Assembly: GCF_019649055.1 (NCBI RefSeq)
Contig: NW_026570278.1
Location: 124,001-188,000 of the forward strand
Source: Paramacrobiotus metropolitanus
Lineage: Eukaryota > Tardigrada > Eutardigrada > Parachela > Macrobiotidae
Direction: 5' to 3'
DNA: 64,000 bases
Positions 54,361 to 64,000 of the stretch are shown piece after piece (position 1 is the stretch's first letter; each line of letters starts with the position of its first letter). A program made the position numbers and the translations under genes. Under the pieces are notes generated by a model. That model saw only the letters and a program-made list of their open reading frames with translations. It had not been told where the DNA came from and did not search any database.

Positions 54361-56858
54361 GTGGCCCAGTGGAAAGCATAATTCCTGCCGAATATCCAGA
54401 TGTCGAGGGAGCGGTCGTGAATGGCTCACCTGAGGACGTCTTTGCAGGAAATGCAGATTTTGACGAATCAGACAGTGCCACCGTTATCCCGCCAAGTTAT
54501 CCCGATGAAGAGACCTATCCACTGGCACAATAAAACCTCCCATCGGTGGACTAATCATTAGTAAGTGTGTGTCACTCATTTCGACAGCCTACGGTAACGT
54601 ACGGTTTCGCGGTGATCCTATATCTCGCCTTAACTAAGGCTTGATTAGGTATCAGCACTTTAGCAACGACCAAGTAGTGTACTAGCAGAGCGTAGTAGCC
54701 GATTACAGGGAAGTAGGAACCGGAAAACCTATCGGTTTACTGCTATGTTACTCGTGCGGGAAACCTGATCAGTATGTAGCGCTTAGCCTTAAATCGGCGT
54801 TGGCTCCAGTTGTTACTGTATTGATAAATTAATTGTGCGTTTCGCCCATTTGGTTATCAGCTCACGCTGAATGTTTCTAGATGGTGAATCTGCACCGAAC
54901 AACGAGTTCCACTTTATCGTCAGCATCCGCCGAGACGATAGCCATATCTGTGGTGGGTCGCTCATGCCGGATCTGAAATCCGTCATCACCGCCGCTCATT
55001 GTGTGCATGATGAAAAATCGTAAGCACCACATCATGTCTAAAAAATAGCAGCACCTGACGGATTCCTTAACAGGGGCAGGCGCATTCCAGTACGGGAGCT
55101 CAGCATCGCGGTGGGCATCCGCCGCCTCGTCAACGTCCCACCGTCCAACGTAATCACGGTGCGCGAAGCCGTTGTTCATCCCGACTACCATCATAAAAAG
55201 ATCCTCAACGACATCACCATCCTGCGCTTAGCGACCACGGCCGCCGGAATACTGGGCGTATCCAGCGTGAAACTTCCGCCCGCCAATGCCGAGCCGGCTC
55301 CGGGTACAACACTGCACACCGCAGGCTGGGGGCGGACGCAAGAGGGAGAGGCGAGTGCGGCGTCAGAACAGCTGCTAAAGACCACGCTGAAGGTCGTGGA
55401 TCGCGAGCGGTGTCGACGTTCCCTGGGTGCAACAAGACGGAGTCATATTCCTCCCAGCCAAATCTGTACCGAGAATCAGGCGTCCGGCACGTGCAATGTA
55501 CGTTGTACCTCTGGCCATTTGTAACCGTGGCACAGCCTATTTTTTTACTGCAAATAATCATCAAGGAATTTGATTTCGTGGTATATTGAAGGATGTTAAA
55601 ACAGCGTCAATAACCATGAAAATAATGCTGTTACTTACGTAATAATTGCGTTTGTGGTAGGGCGACAGCGGCGGTCCGCTGGTTAATCGGCGGAGTGGTG
55701 GGGATTATTTGGTTGGTTTGACCAGCTACGGCCTCAGAGGGTACGTTAACGGAACGGATAATTATATCTGAAAAGAAAGATATAGTGCAAGCTCAGCAAC
55801 ACCATTTAGCAATACCGTTAGAAAGTCTTCGATGCATTAGGGAAAACCGGTTCTGGTCATTCTACTAAATATTACAAACTAGGAAAGTGCACTCGCTTTT
55901 GGCGGGCACTGCATGACCGAAGCGTAGCAGGAATGCATTGTAAATAACTTGCATTTAGAATGTTGCCGGTACAGTAGCATTATACGACGTTTGCAATATT
56001 TTGTAGTTAGCACTGTTTAGTTAGCAAGTGACCCGGTACACATATTTACTCTTTGGCATTGGTTTTGGCCGCTAATTTGATTGGCTTGTTCTTCGGCTTG
56101 CCATCCTCCAACGTCTCTTCGAATGCCTAATCAAATTTTATAAAAAAGGGAGAGGTAGCTTTCAACAAATGTTCTTTCGGGTCCGCTGACATTGTGGTCG
56201 GTTCAACGACCAAAATCTCCGTCGGGCACCTTGACCATCCTGACGTTCTGCTGGGTTACTGTCATCTTTTTAAGTGATTCAGTTCACCTGTCGTTCATGT
56301 GGATCACTCGTCAAGGGACCGAGTCAGGATGTTGTCGTTATTTGTACGCCACTCTCGAACGCTGCTTAACTGTTTTGTGTCCGCAGATGCACTCTCAACA
56401 CAGCGGACGTTTTCACCAAAGTCAGCCACTTTACAGAATGGATCCAACGTGTCACCAACGGGGATACCCCTTCCCACACCCAACCTATTCCAGCCCCCGC
56501 GCATCCTGCAAACCCTGAAAGCCCACCAGGGGATTTTCGAGAAGATAATCCCACTCCTGCTCCCGGGCCAAGTAATGGTGTCTTGCAACCAGGAGGTTGC
56601 GGAGGCGCAGGGACAAGAGGATGTGACGCAACCCGACTGCTGCCTAATTATAACTGTCGCACGGTGGGAGCAACATTGTGGTGCAAGACGAAACACGGTG
56701 AACTGCCGTGTACAGTCTCCGGAAATAGACCCATCTGTCGGTTAAGATCCGGTATCCCGTCGCCCGGTGGAGCCCGAAGACCACAGGGCGCTAACGTGCG
56801 TCATTGCTACTCTCAGGGACACAAGACCCATTGCACTATCCGGTCATCTTCCGGATAG
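54361..56858 (+). CDS. S1 serine protease with C-x8-C tail, 5' exon not found
   Basis: Exons are 54361-54560 (acidic propeptide, SATVIPPSYPDEE), 54881-55019 (CGGSLMPDLKSVITAAHCVH), 55074-55497 (NDITILRL, LHTAGWGRTQEG), 55661-55740 (GDSGGPLVNRRSGGDYLVGL) and 56387-56858. His, Asp and Ser are all present; residue 189 is Gly. The mature N-terminus is IINGESAPNN, but it is preceded by GGL instead of GGR, so trypsin-type activation after Arg is not available. Exon 6 gives VFTKVSHFTEWIQRVTNG, a Pro-rich linker and the C-x8-C module (CRTVGATLWC, GELPC, RHCYSQGHKTHC, stop 56858). Exon 2 has a one-base shift at about 54515-54530 (stop TAA at 54531 in the first frame). No signal peptide exon was recognised upstream. 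Introns 3 here and in the 28-kb gene are both 54 bp and similar. An AATAAA lies at about 57070. Confidence 0.7.
56180..56262 (+). repeat. relic of Ginger-like transposon end in a protease intron
   Basis: GTGGTCGGTTCAACGACCAA followed by AATCTCCGTCGGGCACCTTG and CCTGACGTTCTGCTGGGTTA is collinear with the right terminal repeat of the large transposon (TTGGTCGGTTTAACGACCAA, AACGTCCGCCGGACGTC, CGGACGTTTTGGTCGGTTA) with many substitutions. It sits in the intron before the last protease exon. Confidence 0.6.
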
Positions 56859-56869
56859 TACCAGCTACC

Positions 56870-58230
56870 AAGGCCTGAAAATGATCCATTCGCGATGTTA
56901 CGTTAGTATTAACTTTTAAACCGTTAGAAAACACTCAAAAATCAAGCCGATAGAGTAGTATTGCGGCAGGAGATGAGCGTTAAATGGACACAAAAACAAA
57001 ATGGACTAATACAATTTTCATGTTTCTGGCATTTAATATGTGTGTGTTAGCACTTTATTAGCATTTCTCAATAAAGGACGTCTGGCATGTTATCAAACGC
57101 AGTGTGACCATGTCCGTGTACAGTCCGTTTTGTATTTGTTGGTCCAGAGGTTTAAAAGAAGAGGTGCGGCTAAAACACAGCGTTAGAGAGAAGGACAATG
57201 CGTCGGCTCTTTGCGTTCACCGACATCCATTCAGATTCAAAATCAGTGTGCCGCGGTAGTGCAGCAAGCACAGTGCGCATGCAACCCCACTCACCGCGGT
57301 GCGCCTGAACCAAACACTACTGAAGCGGACTGTAGGTTAACGCAGTCGGTAAAGGTTGCTTGCTTGTTATGGAAAGTACTCGCAAAAAGTCCCTGACTTG
57401 TGAGCGTTTTCCCTTTAGCCGTTATTATTGGTGACCGAAGCCATCAATGAAGTACTGACGCCGTCACAGCGGTTGGAAACCGTGCAAAAAGCCGCTAAAG
57501 AACTTTAATATTTATCTTTTTTATGCTTGAGTTTTTTGCACAAGTGGAAAAGAACAGAAGGAGTAAAACCAGATGCTTGCCACCGTTTCTCTGCATTGCT
57601 GCCGTCATCCGCCTGGAGTGTAACCTAACGGCATCACATATGGTTAATTCTGACGCGTTACGTAGCTCCATGTTCAGCCATAACGTCACACTCCAGCCGG
57701 GCGACGGCATCAATACCTGGGAACGGTGGAAGTCATCTACTTTTGCGTCGTCTGTTCGCACACTGCTCACGAGCTCAGGAACGCCAAGAACGGTGGCCGG
57801 TTATTAAAGATGATCCGCATATCCTTAGAAAACGATTTGATTCGCCCAATCGGAAATTTAAGTTACATCGTTTTCAAGTTTTACTACGTAACACTGTAAC
57901 AGTAATGTCAATGTGTACCCAATATGAACGACATTATGACGATGATCAGTCTTAATTACTCGTACAATCTTTACTAAGCGGCAAACAACCTAGCAGGTAA
58001 TAGCTATGATACTCGTCGGACGCAGTCACTACGAGTACGCACAATGCCGGTACCTGCTGTTCCGGATAATATATGAGTCGTCACACGTATAACCATAAAC
58101 ACAAGCAGAACGCTGAGGTACTAACAGGTACTAGCAGTCTAACAGCCGAGGAGGGCTAACAACGATGGTCTTTAAGTTTCTTCCTTATCTAAAACCGTGG
58201 TTTCCTTTTGCAGAGATATTTTAGCACTTT
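56870..58230. other. intergenic between convergent genes
   Basis: No gene was recognised. A ~40-bp block, AAATCAGTGTGCCGCGGTAG with TGCAGCAAGCACAG at 57239-57273, recurs at 19526-19561 (TACAGCAAGCACAG) in intron 5 of the 16-20 kb protease homologue. It may be a small dispersed repeat or shared duplication flank. Confidence 0.35.
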
Positions 58231-58238
58231 CGGTCGCT

Positions 58239-61200
58239 TCAACGCCCTCCGGACCCGTTATCAAATCTCCTGTCGCTTTCACTGTTGTCGTCCCTTTTAC
58301 CCGACCCATCAACGGACGTCGTGTCTCTCGGTCCAGCCGTGGTTGTAGTCTCGCAAATGTCCGTCTCAGCACCTGCAACCGATGTCGTGGCAACATAGTG
58401 AATGTACCATAATTACGTTCCGCTGGACGCGTAAATAGAATAATTCTTACCTTTCCGCGTTACGATATCGTCGATTGCAATAGATTGACCTCTGGTCGTA
58501 CACTGGTTGCTGTGATGTGCGACAAAGTTGATAGTGAAACTATCGTTCTCCGCAATGGCAAACGCGGTCGTAACAGTGTAGGTGTAATTTCCCATGTTAA
58601 TATTGTCTTTTGCGTAATCCGCTGTGCTGCCCCAGATTACGCGATCCGGAATTCGAGATTCACTGCCGTTCCCGATACGGACATCCAAAAAATAGCTCTC
58701 TAATTCGTTGTCGCTAATGACCGGCGCGTGTGAGAACTGTATAATGAATGTGAGGTTATAATGCACACATGCAGCGACGGTAACAACTGGAGTGCGCAAC
58801 ACAGCTTTCCCCACAACACGGGCAGAAGAAGTCCCCACCGAGCACTGGGACACTGCTTGCATATTTTTGGACGCTGCAAACAGATACAATCATTTTTGCA
58901 GATGGCCAAAATTCACAGCAAACGGAAAGTCTTCTCATTCAGAATTTTGTTTACATTTACCTCGTTGGGCCACATCAAAGCGGTGACGAAGCCAAGTGAA
59001 CTTTGGATCCCAGTTTCGGCAATACCAAACTCCCTGGTACGGACCAAAACTACATACCAATTTTGAACTCTCCGATTGTGGCAACGCAATCCAGGACGCG
59101 CACATTAGGTCGGCACATAATTTTGGGGACGGTGTTGTGGTCCAGGGTGTTGTAGGCGGCGGGGTGGTTGGGCACGCCTTTTCTTTCGCTGTCATGTTTA
59201 AGAAGGGATGAAAGCGTCCGGGTTAAAGAGACCAAATGTAAGTCTAGAACTACCGTTTAGAAAGCTCAAGTTAGAGTAGCCCAAGTCTTTAAGTTGGGCG
59301 GACTCTGCTGTTAACACATTTCTGGAAGAAACAATATTACTAGGAAAAATGCACGTTGGCGTGCATTTGTCAGACCGGAGCGCAGCATCTCCTTTGAGTA
59401 AGTATTTGTATAATACATTTTAATACTACAAACTTTAGTTTGAAGCACTTAATAATTTGATCTGTCAGAGCACTTTACTATATGCATATGTAGAATAATA
59501 AATTTTTATATCATTTTTCAAAACAACTTAGCAACATAAGCATGCACTTCCAATTACTTTTTGGAAATGGATTTCGTAATAACCTTTCGTAACGGACAGA
59601 AATCAACGAAAGTATTAGTCTTGAATATAGAGGACCTTCGCTACGCTCCGGTCGATAATTCAATTACAATGTATGTACCTTGCTTGGTTACAATGTCATC
59701 GATGGAAATTGTCGCTCGGTTTATCCGGCAGCCGTCATTGTGGTGTGCAATAAAATGAACATTGAAGGACCCGTTTGCTCCGACTGTGTAAGTGGTCGAG
59801 TTATAGAGAAACTGATTGGTCAAATTTGCGAAGTCTGTCGGATAATCTGTTGGCTTCCCCCAGATGATGCTGCTTTCTGATGGAATCGCTGCTTCGTTTG
59901 GCCTGCCAATTCTTACGTCGAAAAAATACTTGCTGTCGAAATCAGGCGGTGCGGAAAGCATGTAGCGGAAGCTGATGTTATACATCACACTTTCGCTGAC
60001 TTGTACAGGCGGTGTGATAATTGCTGCAACGGCTTCTGGCCTTACTACAGATACGCCACTTCTTCGGGAGCACCGTGAGACAGCAAAATTTTTAGTCTCT
60101 GAAAAAACAAAACCGTAAAAAAATTAACTGATGGATCAATATCGTGGTGTGTTGGCGCTCTGTATACCTGTGGGCGATGTGACAATATCAAATACGAAGT
60201 TCAACCAGGGAATCGTCCTGTTCCAACTGCGGCACATCACGATATTCAGCTCGTCAGGCCTCTGCTGCCGAATCCCGAAACCGCAGTTTAATTTATTTAC
60301 GGTACTCGAACCAAGCGGCATCCAATCCACACAGGGAGAATTTTGAATTGGGCAAGCGGTAACAGCAGAATCCGTCGATGAAGAGTAATCGTATGAAATG
60401 GCTGTAGAGTTGGAAGTTGTCTCCTCTAACGTTGTATCTAAGGTCACACTGGTTTCAGTTGAATCGAGACTCGTTCCACTAACACCATCTGTCGTGGTTT
60501 CTTTCGTTGTGGTCGTATCGGCTGTCATCGGCGTAGTTGACTCAATGGCCGATGTAGGTGTGCTTTCATCTGACTCAGATATAGTTTCCTCCGATGTAGT
60601 TTCCTCCGATGGTGTAGGCACAGTTTCAGTCGGTTTGGGCGTGGTGGAGCTTGGCTCTTGAGTGATTTCCGTTAGCGAGGGTGTTGTGTCTTCCGGTATA
60701 GGAGTGGTCTCCTCTGGTCCAGGTGTGGTTTCCTCTGGGATGGATATGGTTTCTTCTGATACAGACGTAGTTTCATTTGGTTCATGTGCTTCCGTGCCTG
60801 GTTTGACAGGGACAGTCGTTGTACTTGTTGTTGTTAAACCAGTATCTGAAGTGCCCGTTGCAGTACTGGGCGTTGTCTCCGATGTAGTGGTGTCGGTTTC
60901 AACGAGTGGCGTCGATGTGGATATTGTGGTGTCAGTGGAGGGGGTGCTCGAATGTTGTTCAGGATACACTGTGGTTGTGCCGGACGTTGTGGCAGTGTCT
61001 GCAATATCTGTCGGAGATGACGATACTGAGGTGGTCGGAGACGGCTCTGCAGTGGTTATGAAGGGAGTTGTGGGAGGTGTTGTGTCGGGTACGACTGGTG
61101 TCGGTGTTGATGGTGGAGTCGTTTCAGGGGAAGCTTCGGTGGTTGTTGGACAGATGCCGGACGCGGGCGTAGCCGTTGTGGCTGAAACACGGCACGCAAG

Positions 61201-64000
61201 GTCGGCTTGCTTTTTACTTTAACACTGCTGAATTTTTAAGGCCAAACGGCACTGAATAGGGCTGACTACTTCTGTAAAGCGGACGTTCGCCTGGAGCTTT
61301 TTAATCGGCTTCATATCACAATAACGTAAAAGTGAAAGGGTACCATTACTACGATAAATGCGCCAACGCAGGCAGGGGATAAAAGGTGGCAGTGGCACCT
61401 GCCACTGGCAATTGCCACCGGCAGTGGCAGTTGCCACTACGCGTTATGGCAAGCGATGAAACGTGGCAACTGCCAGAATATCGTCCTATTCCCTGTACAT
61501 GTCAGTTTTAAAAGCACTCAAACACACTTTAAAACTGCGAACTTCGAGGTGCGGAGGACGCTAATTTTCTCGTTACGGAACTCAAAAACACTTAATACTT
61601 TTAAATGCGTACTTATATACGCATGGACCACGTCAAGTAAGATACCGTAATTAAACGGTATCTTGAACCGTAATTACGAAAAGCCTTTTTTATAGGAGGG
61701 ACGCGAACCGATTGCATATCGAGTATTCGCCCGTTGCTTATCCAAAACATTAAAAGAAAAATCGAAAGCAACCAGAATAAAAAATTCGTTTGTACAGCGA
61801 CCATACTGCACTTTCACATAAAGGATAATAAGCAGACGAGCTGTTTGTCTGCCAGGGTCAACCGCGCTGGCATTTTAACTGAAGTATAGTTAATCACTGC
61901 AGTAAGTATCACTGAAAGCGTCTATTTTGATATGACGCGATTTTCAGGACAATAATAATATTTTGAAAAAAATATTCACAGAGAACAGTGTAGGTTTCTT
62001 GTATACTGGATATCTTGCCCACTTTTTTAAATGACTGCCATTCTGTGGTACTACTTTTGCTCGCTGGGTTTCTACGATCTCGGAATGAGCATTCCGTTTA
62101 CATCGAGGTGCTCGAATTTTTGGAATCGACATTTAGCTTCAACCTCGAGAAAGTTTCGTGACAACAGCCATGATCCCGATATGAACGGGCCTACCTGGAG
62201 CAATAGCACAGGGACTAACTATTCTGGAAGAAACAGTGTTGAGCTTGTGCTGCAGGGCCGCAGGTCCTCTGTGATAACGCTGAAGAAACTTATATGTTTC
62301 GACACGGCATCACCCCGTACGGTGCAGAATCACGAAAACGGTCTCATGCAGGTCGCGATTTCTGGTCGCGGTGTTTACTTGTAAAAGGATATGCCGCAAG
62401 CGGCACATCCTTATACATTTATTTTATTCACATACCTTAGTCCGTTACATTGTTAAAATATCTTTGACTCTGAAGCAATTATTGCGTAAGAAAAAATAAC
62501 AACAGTTGAGAAACCGACAGGAAACTTTCAAGGGGCGATCTCTTCTCTGCCGTACGATTTTTCTACGAATACGTTTCTAAAATTAGGGAACACGTTTGCA
62601 CTGTTTACTTGTATTATATACAGGCAGAAAAAAGAAATACAGTTTATGGAAACGAAGAAGAAAAACTGATGCAGTGGAGGTGTGCGTACCGATTTCAACA
62701 GCTTACTGAGTAACCCTAGTAAAATACCGTCCCATTTACCGAAATACCGTGCTTCAATCGTGAGAGGCACAGACTGTGAGTGCTCTGTAACTGTGACAGC
62801 GCTGAACCTGCTGAACCGCGGTGCAGCGCTCGGTCACAAGACCCCGGCTTACGTGTCCATGGGTGTTCAGTGTTCTATAGAGTCGATTTGGAAAAATACA
62901 AAGACTCTCCCTTTAAAACTTGTCGTTGGTTGGCAGATTCGTCTCTTGCTGATGCTTAGTTTTTGGCAGTTACCACGTTTTATCGCTTGCCACAACGCGT
63001 AGTGGCAACTGCCACTGCCGCTGGCAGTTGCCAGTGGCAGGTGCCACTGCCACCTTTTATCTCCTGCCGCAAACGCACGCATTTCAGTTCCAACATAGCG
63101 GTCCAATGCGGACGATTTGCGCGCATTGGATTTGATCCTGTTACCCAGACTACCCTATCCCCAGTTTTTCAGTCGTACTCTGTACAGGTACGTGTAGTAT
63201 AATTATATTTTCTTCAGTTGAGCCGATCACTTTCAATAACAATAATAAGTTGTCACAAAAGTTGTTAAATTAAACCGAATTATATGTTAGAAATAACACC
63301 AAACACTGTTTCATTTAAGTGGGCAGCTCTTCCGCACAACCTGTTGAACTTTAAACGGCGCAGCTTATCAGCTAACGAACGCTTCCTGCTCAATTTCCAG
63401 CTAATTAAACAACGACAAAGCGCTTACTGACCGTATTGGATCCTGATACTGTCCACAGCGATCTCTTTAAGACTGACTTCACAGTTATCATTGTGGTACG
63501 CGAACCAGTATAATACGTACGGTTCGCTTTGGTCACGGTGAAAGACTGCTTCGACAGATTTCCAAACGTTAGGAAGAACTCCATCGTAGTCTTCTTCTCT
63601 GCCCCAGATCAGCTCAATGGGAAATGTGTGCCCATAATCCTCAACAAATACTTGGAGATGAAACTGGTTTTGTGGATTAACAGAATCAAAAACCGGATAA
63701 TCGGACAATCGATACCAAAATGTCACGCGCCACACAGTACATGATGTCACACCGATGTTGGGGCTCTTCAGGACGGCCACGGCATCTTGACTTTCGGGCG
63801 CAGCACCGAAAGGTCGCCTGGTGCAACGTGATAAAGCTATCACATCAACTGCAAGAAATACATATCGAGGGAAAAATTACAGTGAAAAAAAACATGACGC
63901 GACAATTAAAAAAAGGCTTAAATAACCCACAGTCATGGCCCACAACTTCTAGCAATCCTTGATTCATACTTACGAATTTTCTCATCAAAATTCGGATAAT
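58239..64000 (-). CDS. MAM-like, Thr-rich (mucin-type) extracellular protein, 3' part
   Basis: Inferred exons, in order: >64000-63974, 63848-63432, 61181-60168, 60100-59679, 59188-58961, 58873-58451 and 58372-58239. Every junction is phase 1. Three modules are visible, each built of a first half with Cys and W (CVDWMPLGSS...CRSWNRTIPWLNFVFDIV; CASWIALPQSESSK...CRNWDPKFTWLRHRFD) and a second half of MAM type (YNISFRYML...IIWGKPTDY...FIAHH...ISIDDIV; LTFIIQF...VIWGSTADY...IAIDDIV; VTFWYRLS...ELIWGREEDY...IAVDSIRI). The exon 61181-60168 contains ~270 residues of Thr/Ser/Pro/Glu repeats (EETTPGPEETTPIPEDTTPS), a mucin-like stalk. The last exon is short and hydrophilic, ending at a TGA at 58241, with no membrane anchor. 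It is probably secreted or matrix-bound. The N-terminus lies outside the window. Confidence 0.75.
61376..63063. mobile_element. ~1.69-kb element with ~115-bp inverted terminal repeats
   Basis: The left end is GGGATAAAAGGTGGCAGTGG with CACCTGCCACTGGCAA, TGGCAGTTGCCACTACGCGT and ATGAAACGTGGCAACTGCCA (61378-61475). It is mirrored at 62964-63061 (TTTTGGCAGTTACCACGTTT, ACGCGTAGTGGCAACTGCCA, CCACTGCCACCTTTTATCTC). The ends are themselves built of TGGCAGTGGCA/TGCCACTGGCA palindromes. No transposase was recognised inside; one 117-codon plus-strand frame (62031-62384) has no known features. It occupies the large intron between MAM-like exons. Confidence 0.7.

Noticed and set aside
57523-57807. 94-codon plus-strand frame with two cysteines and Asn-glycosylation-like sites
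   Set aside because: No signal peptide, no splice-consistent extension and no recognised motif; composition is compatible with chance.
60398-61222. Val/Ser-rich open frames on the plus strand
   Set aside because: They are the antisense of the Thr/Ser/Pro-rich exon of the MAM-like gene; ACA/ACC threonine codons read backwards give TGT/GGT valine- and glycine-rich frames without stops.

Overview
This is a eukaryotic (metazoan) window, not a prokaryotic one. Genes are split by short GT-AG introns (several of 50-80 bp). They encode secreted trypsin-like proteases, a MAM-type extracellular protein, an ER-type HSP70 and a protein kinase with mind-bomb-like repeats. The space between them is packed with retroelement fragments, hairpin elements and one very large DNA transposon. 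A small invertebrate fits best. I lean to an ecdysozoan such as a tardigrade or arthropod, but that is inference and the species is not readable from the sequence.

Layout. 1-6.1 kb: a ~310-bp tandem repeat and two decayed gag-like relics on the minus strand. 6.3-12.5 kb: a transposon-end relic, a minisatellite, three related hairpin elements, and a Ty3/gypsy-like LTR retrotransposon on the minus strand (5' LTR, primer site, gag, protease) that is truncated before reverse transcriptase. 13.0-31.4 kb plus 54.4-56.9 kb: a family of S1 serine proteases with one shared six-exon plan. Five loci are recognisable (13.0, 16.2-20.0, 20.1-21.3, 28.5-31.4 and 54.4-56.9 kb), with stray exons at 26.6 and 27.7 kb. 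Between them lie a young non-autonomous LTR element (14.6-15.9 kb), a LINE-like fragment (22.2-23.4 kb) and a small secreted peptide gene (25.8-26.2 kb). 33.2-38.9 kb: a minus-strand gene joining ankyrin repeats, mind-bomb-like repeats and a TKL-type kinase domain. 39.8-51.3 kb: an ~11.55-kb transposon. It is bounded by inverted terminal repeats and by two ~1.3-1.5 kb arrays of a 31-bp repeat in opposite orientation. It carries a gypsy-like integrase with a GPY/F tail, two ULP1-like protease plus PHD-finger cassettes and an unknown helical protein. 51.5-52.8 kb: the first two exons of an ER HSP70 (BiP/GRP78), cut off beside the transposon end, with an ERSE-II-type site upstream. 58.2-64 kb: the 3' part of a minus-strand MAM/mucin-like gene running off the window.

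Two results stand out. First, the protease family combines active copies (GDSGGP) with copies in which the catalytic serine is glycine (GDGGG), and several copies end in an unrecognised module made of C-x8-C units. Second, the Ginger-like transposon has subterminal arrays whose repeat unit resembles the core of its own terminal repeat, and degraded copies of its end sequence lie at 6.3, 27.3 and 56.2 kb. Splice sites were inferred by eye from GT/AG, phase and paralogue alignment and may be off by a base or two.
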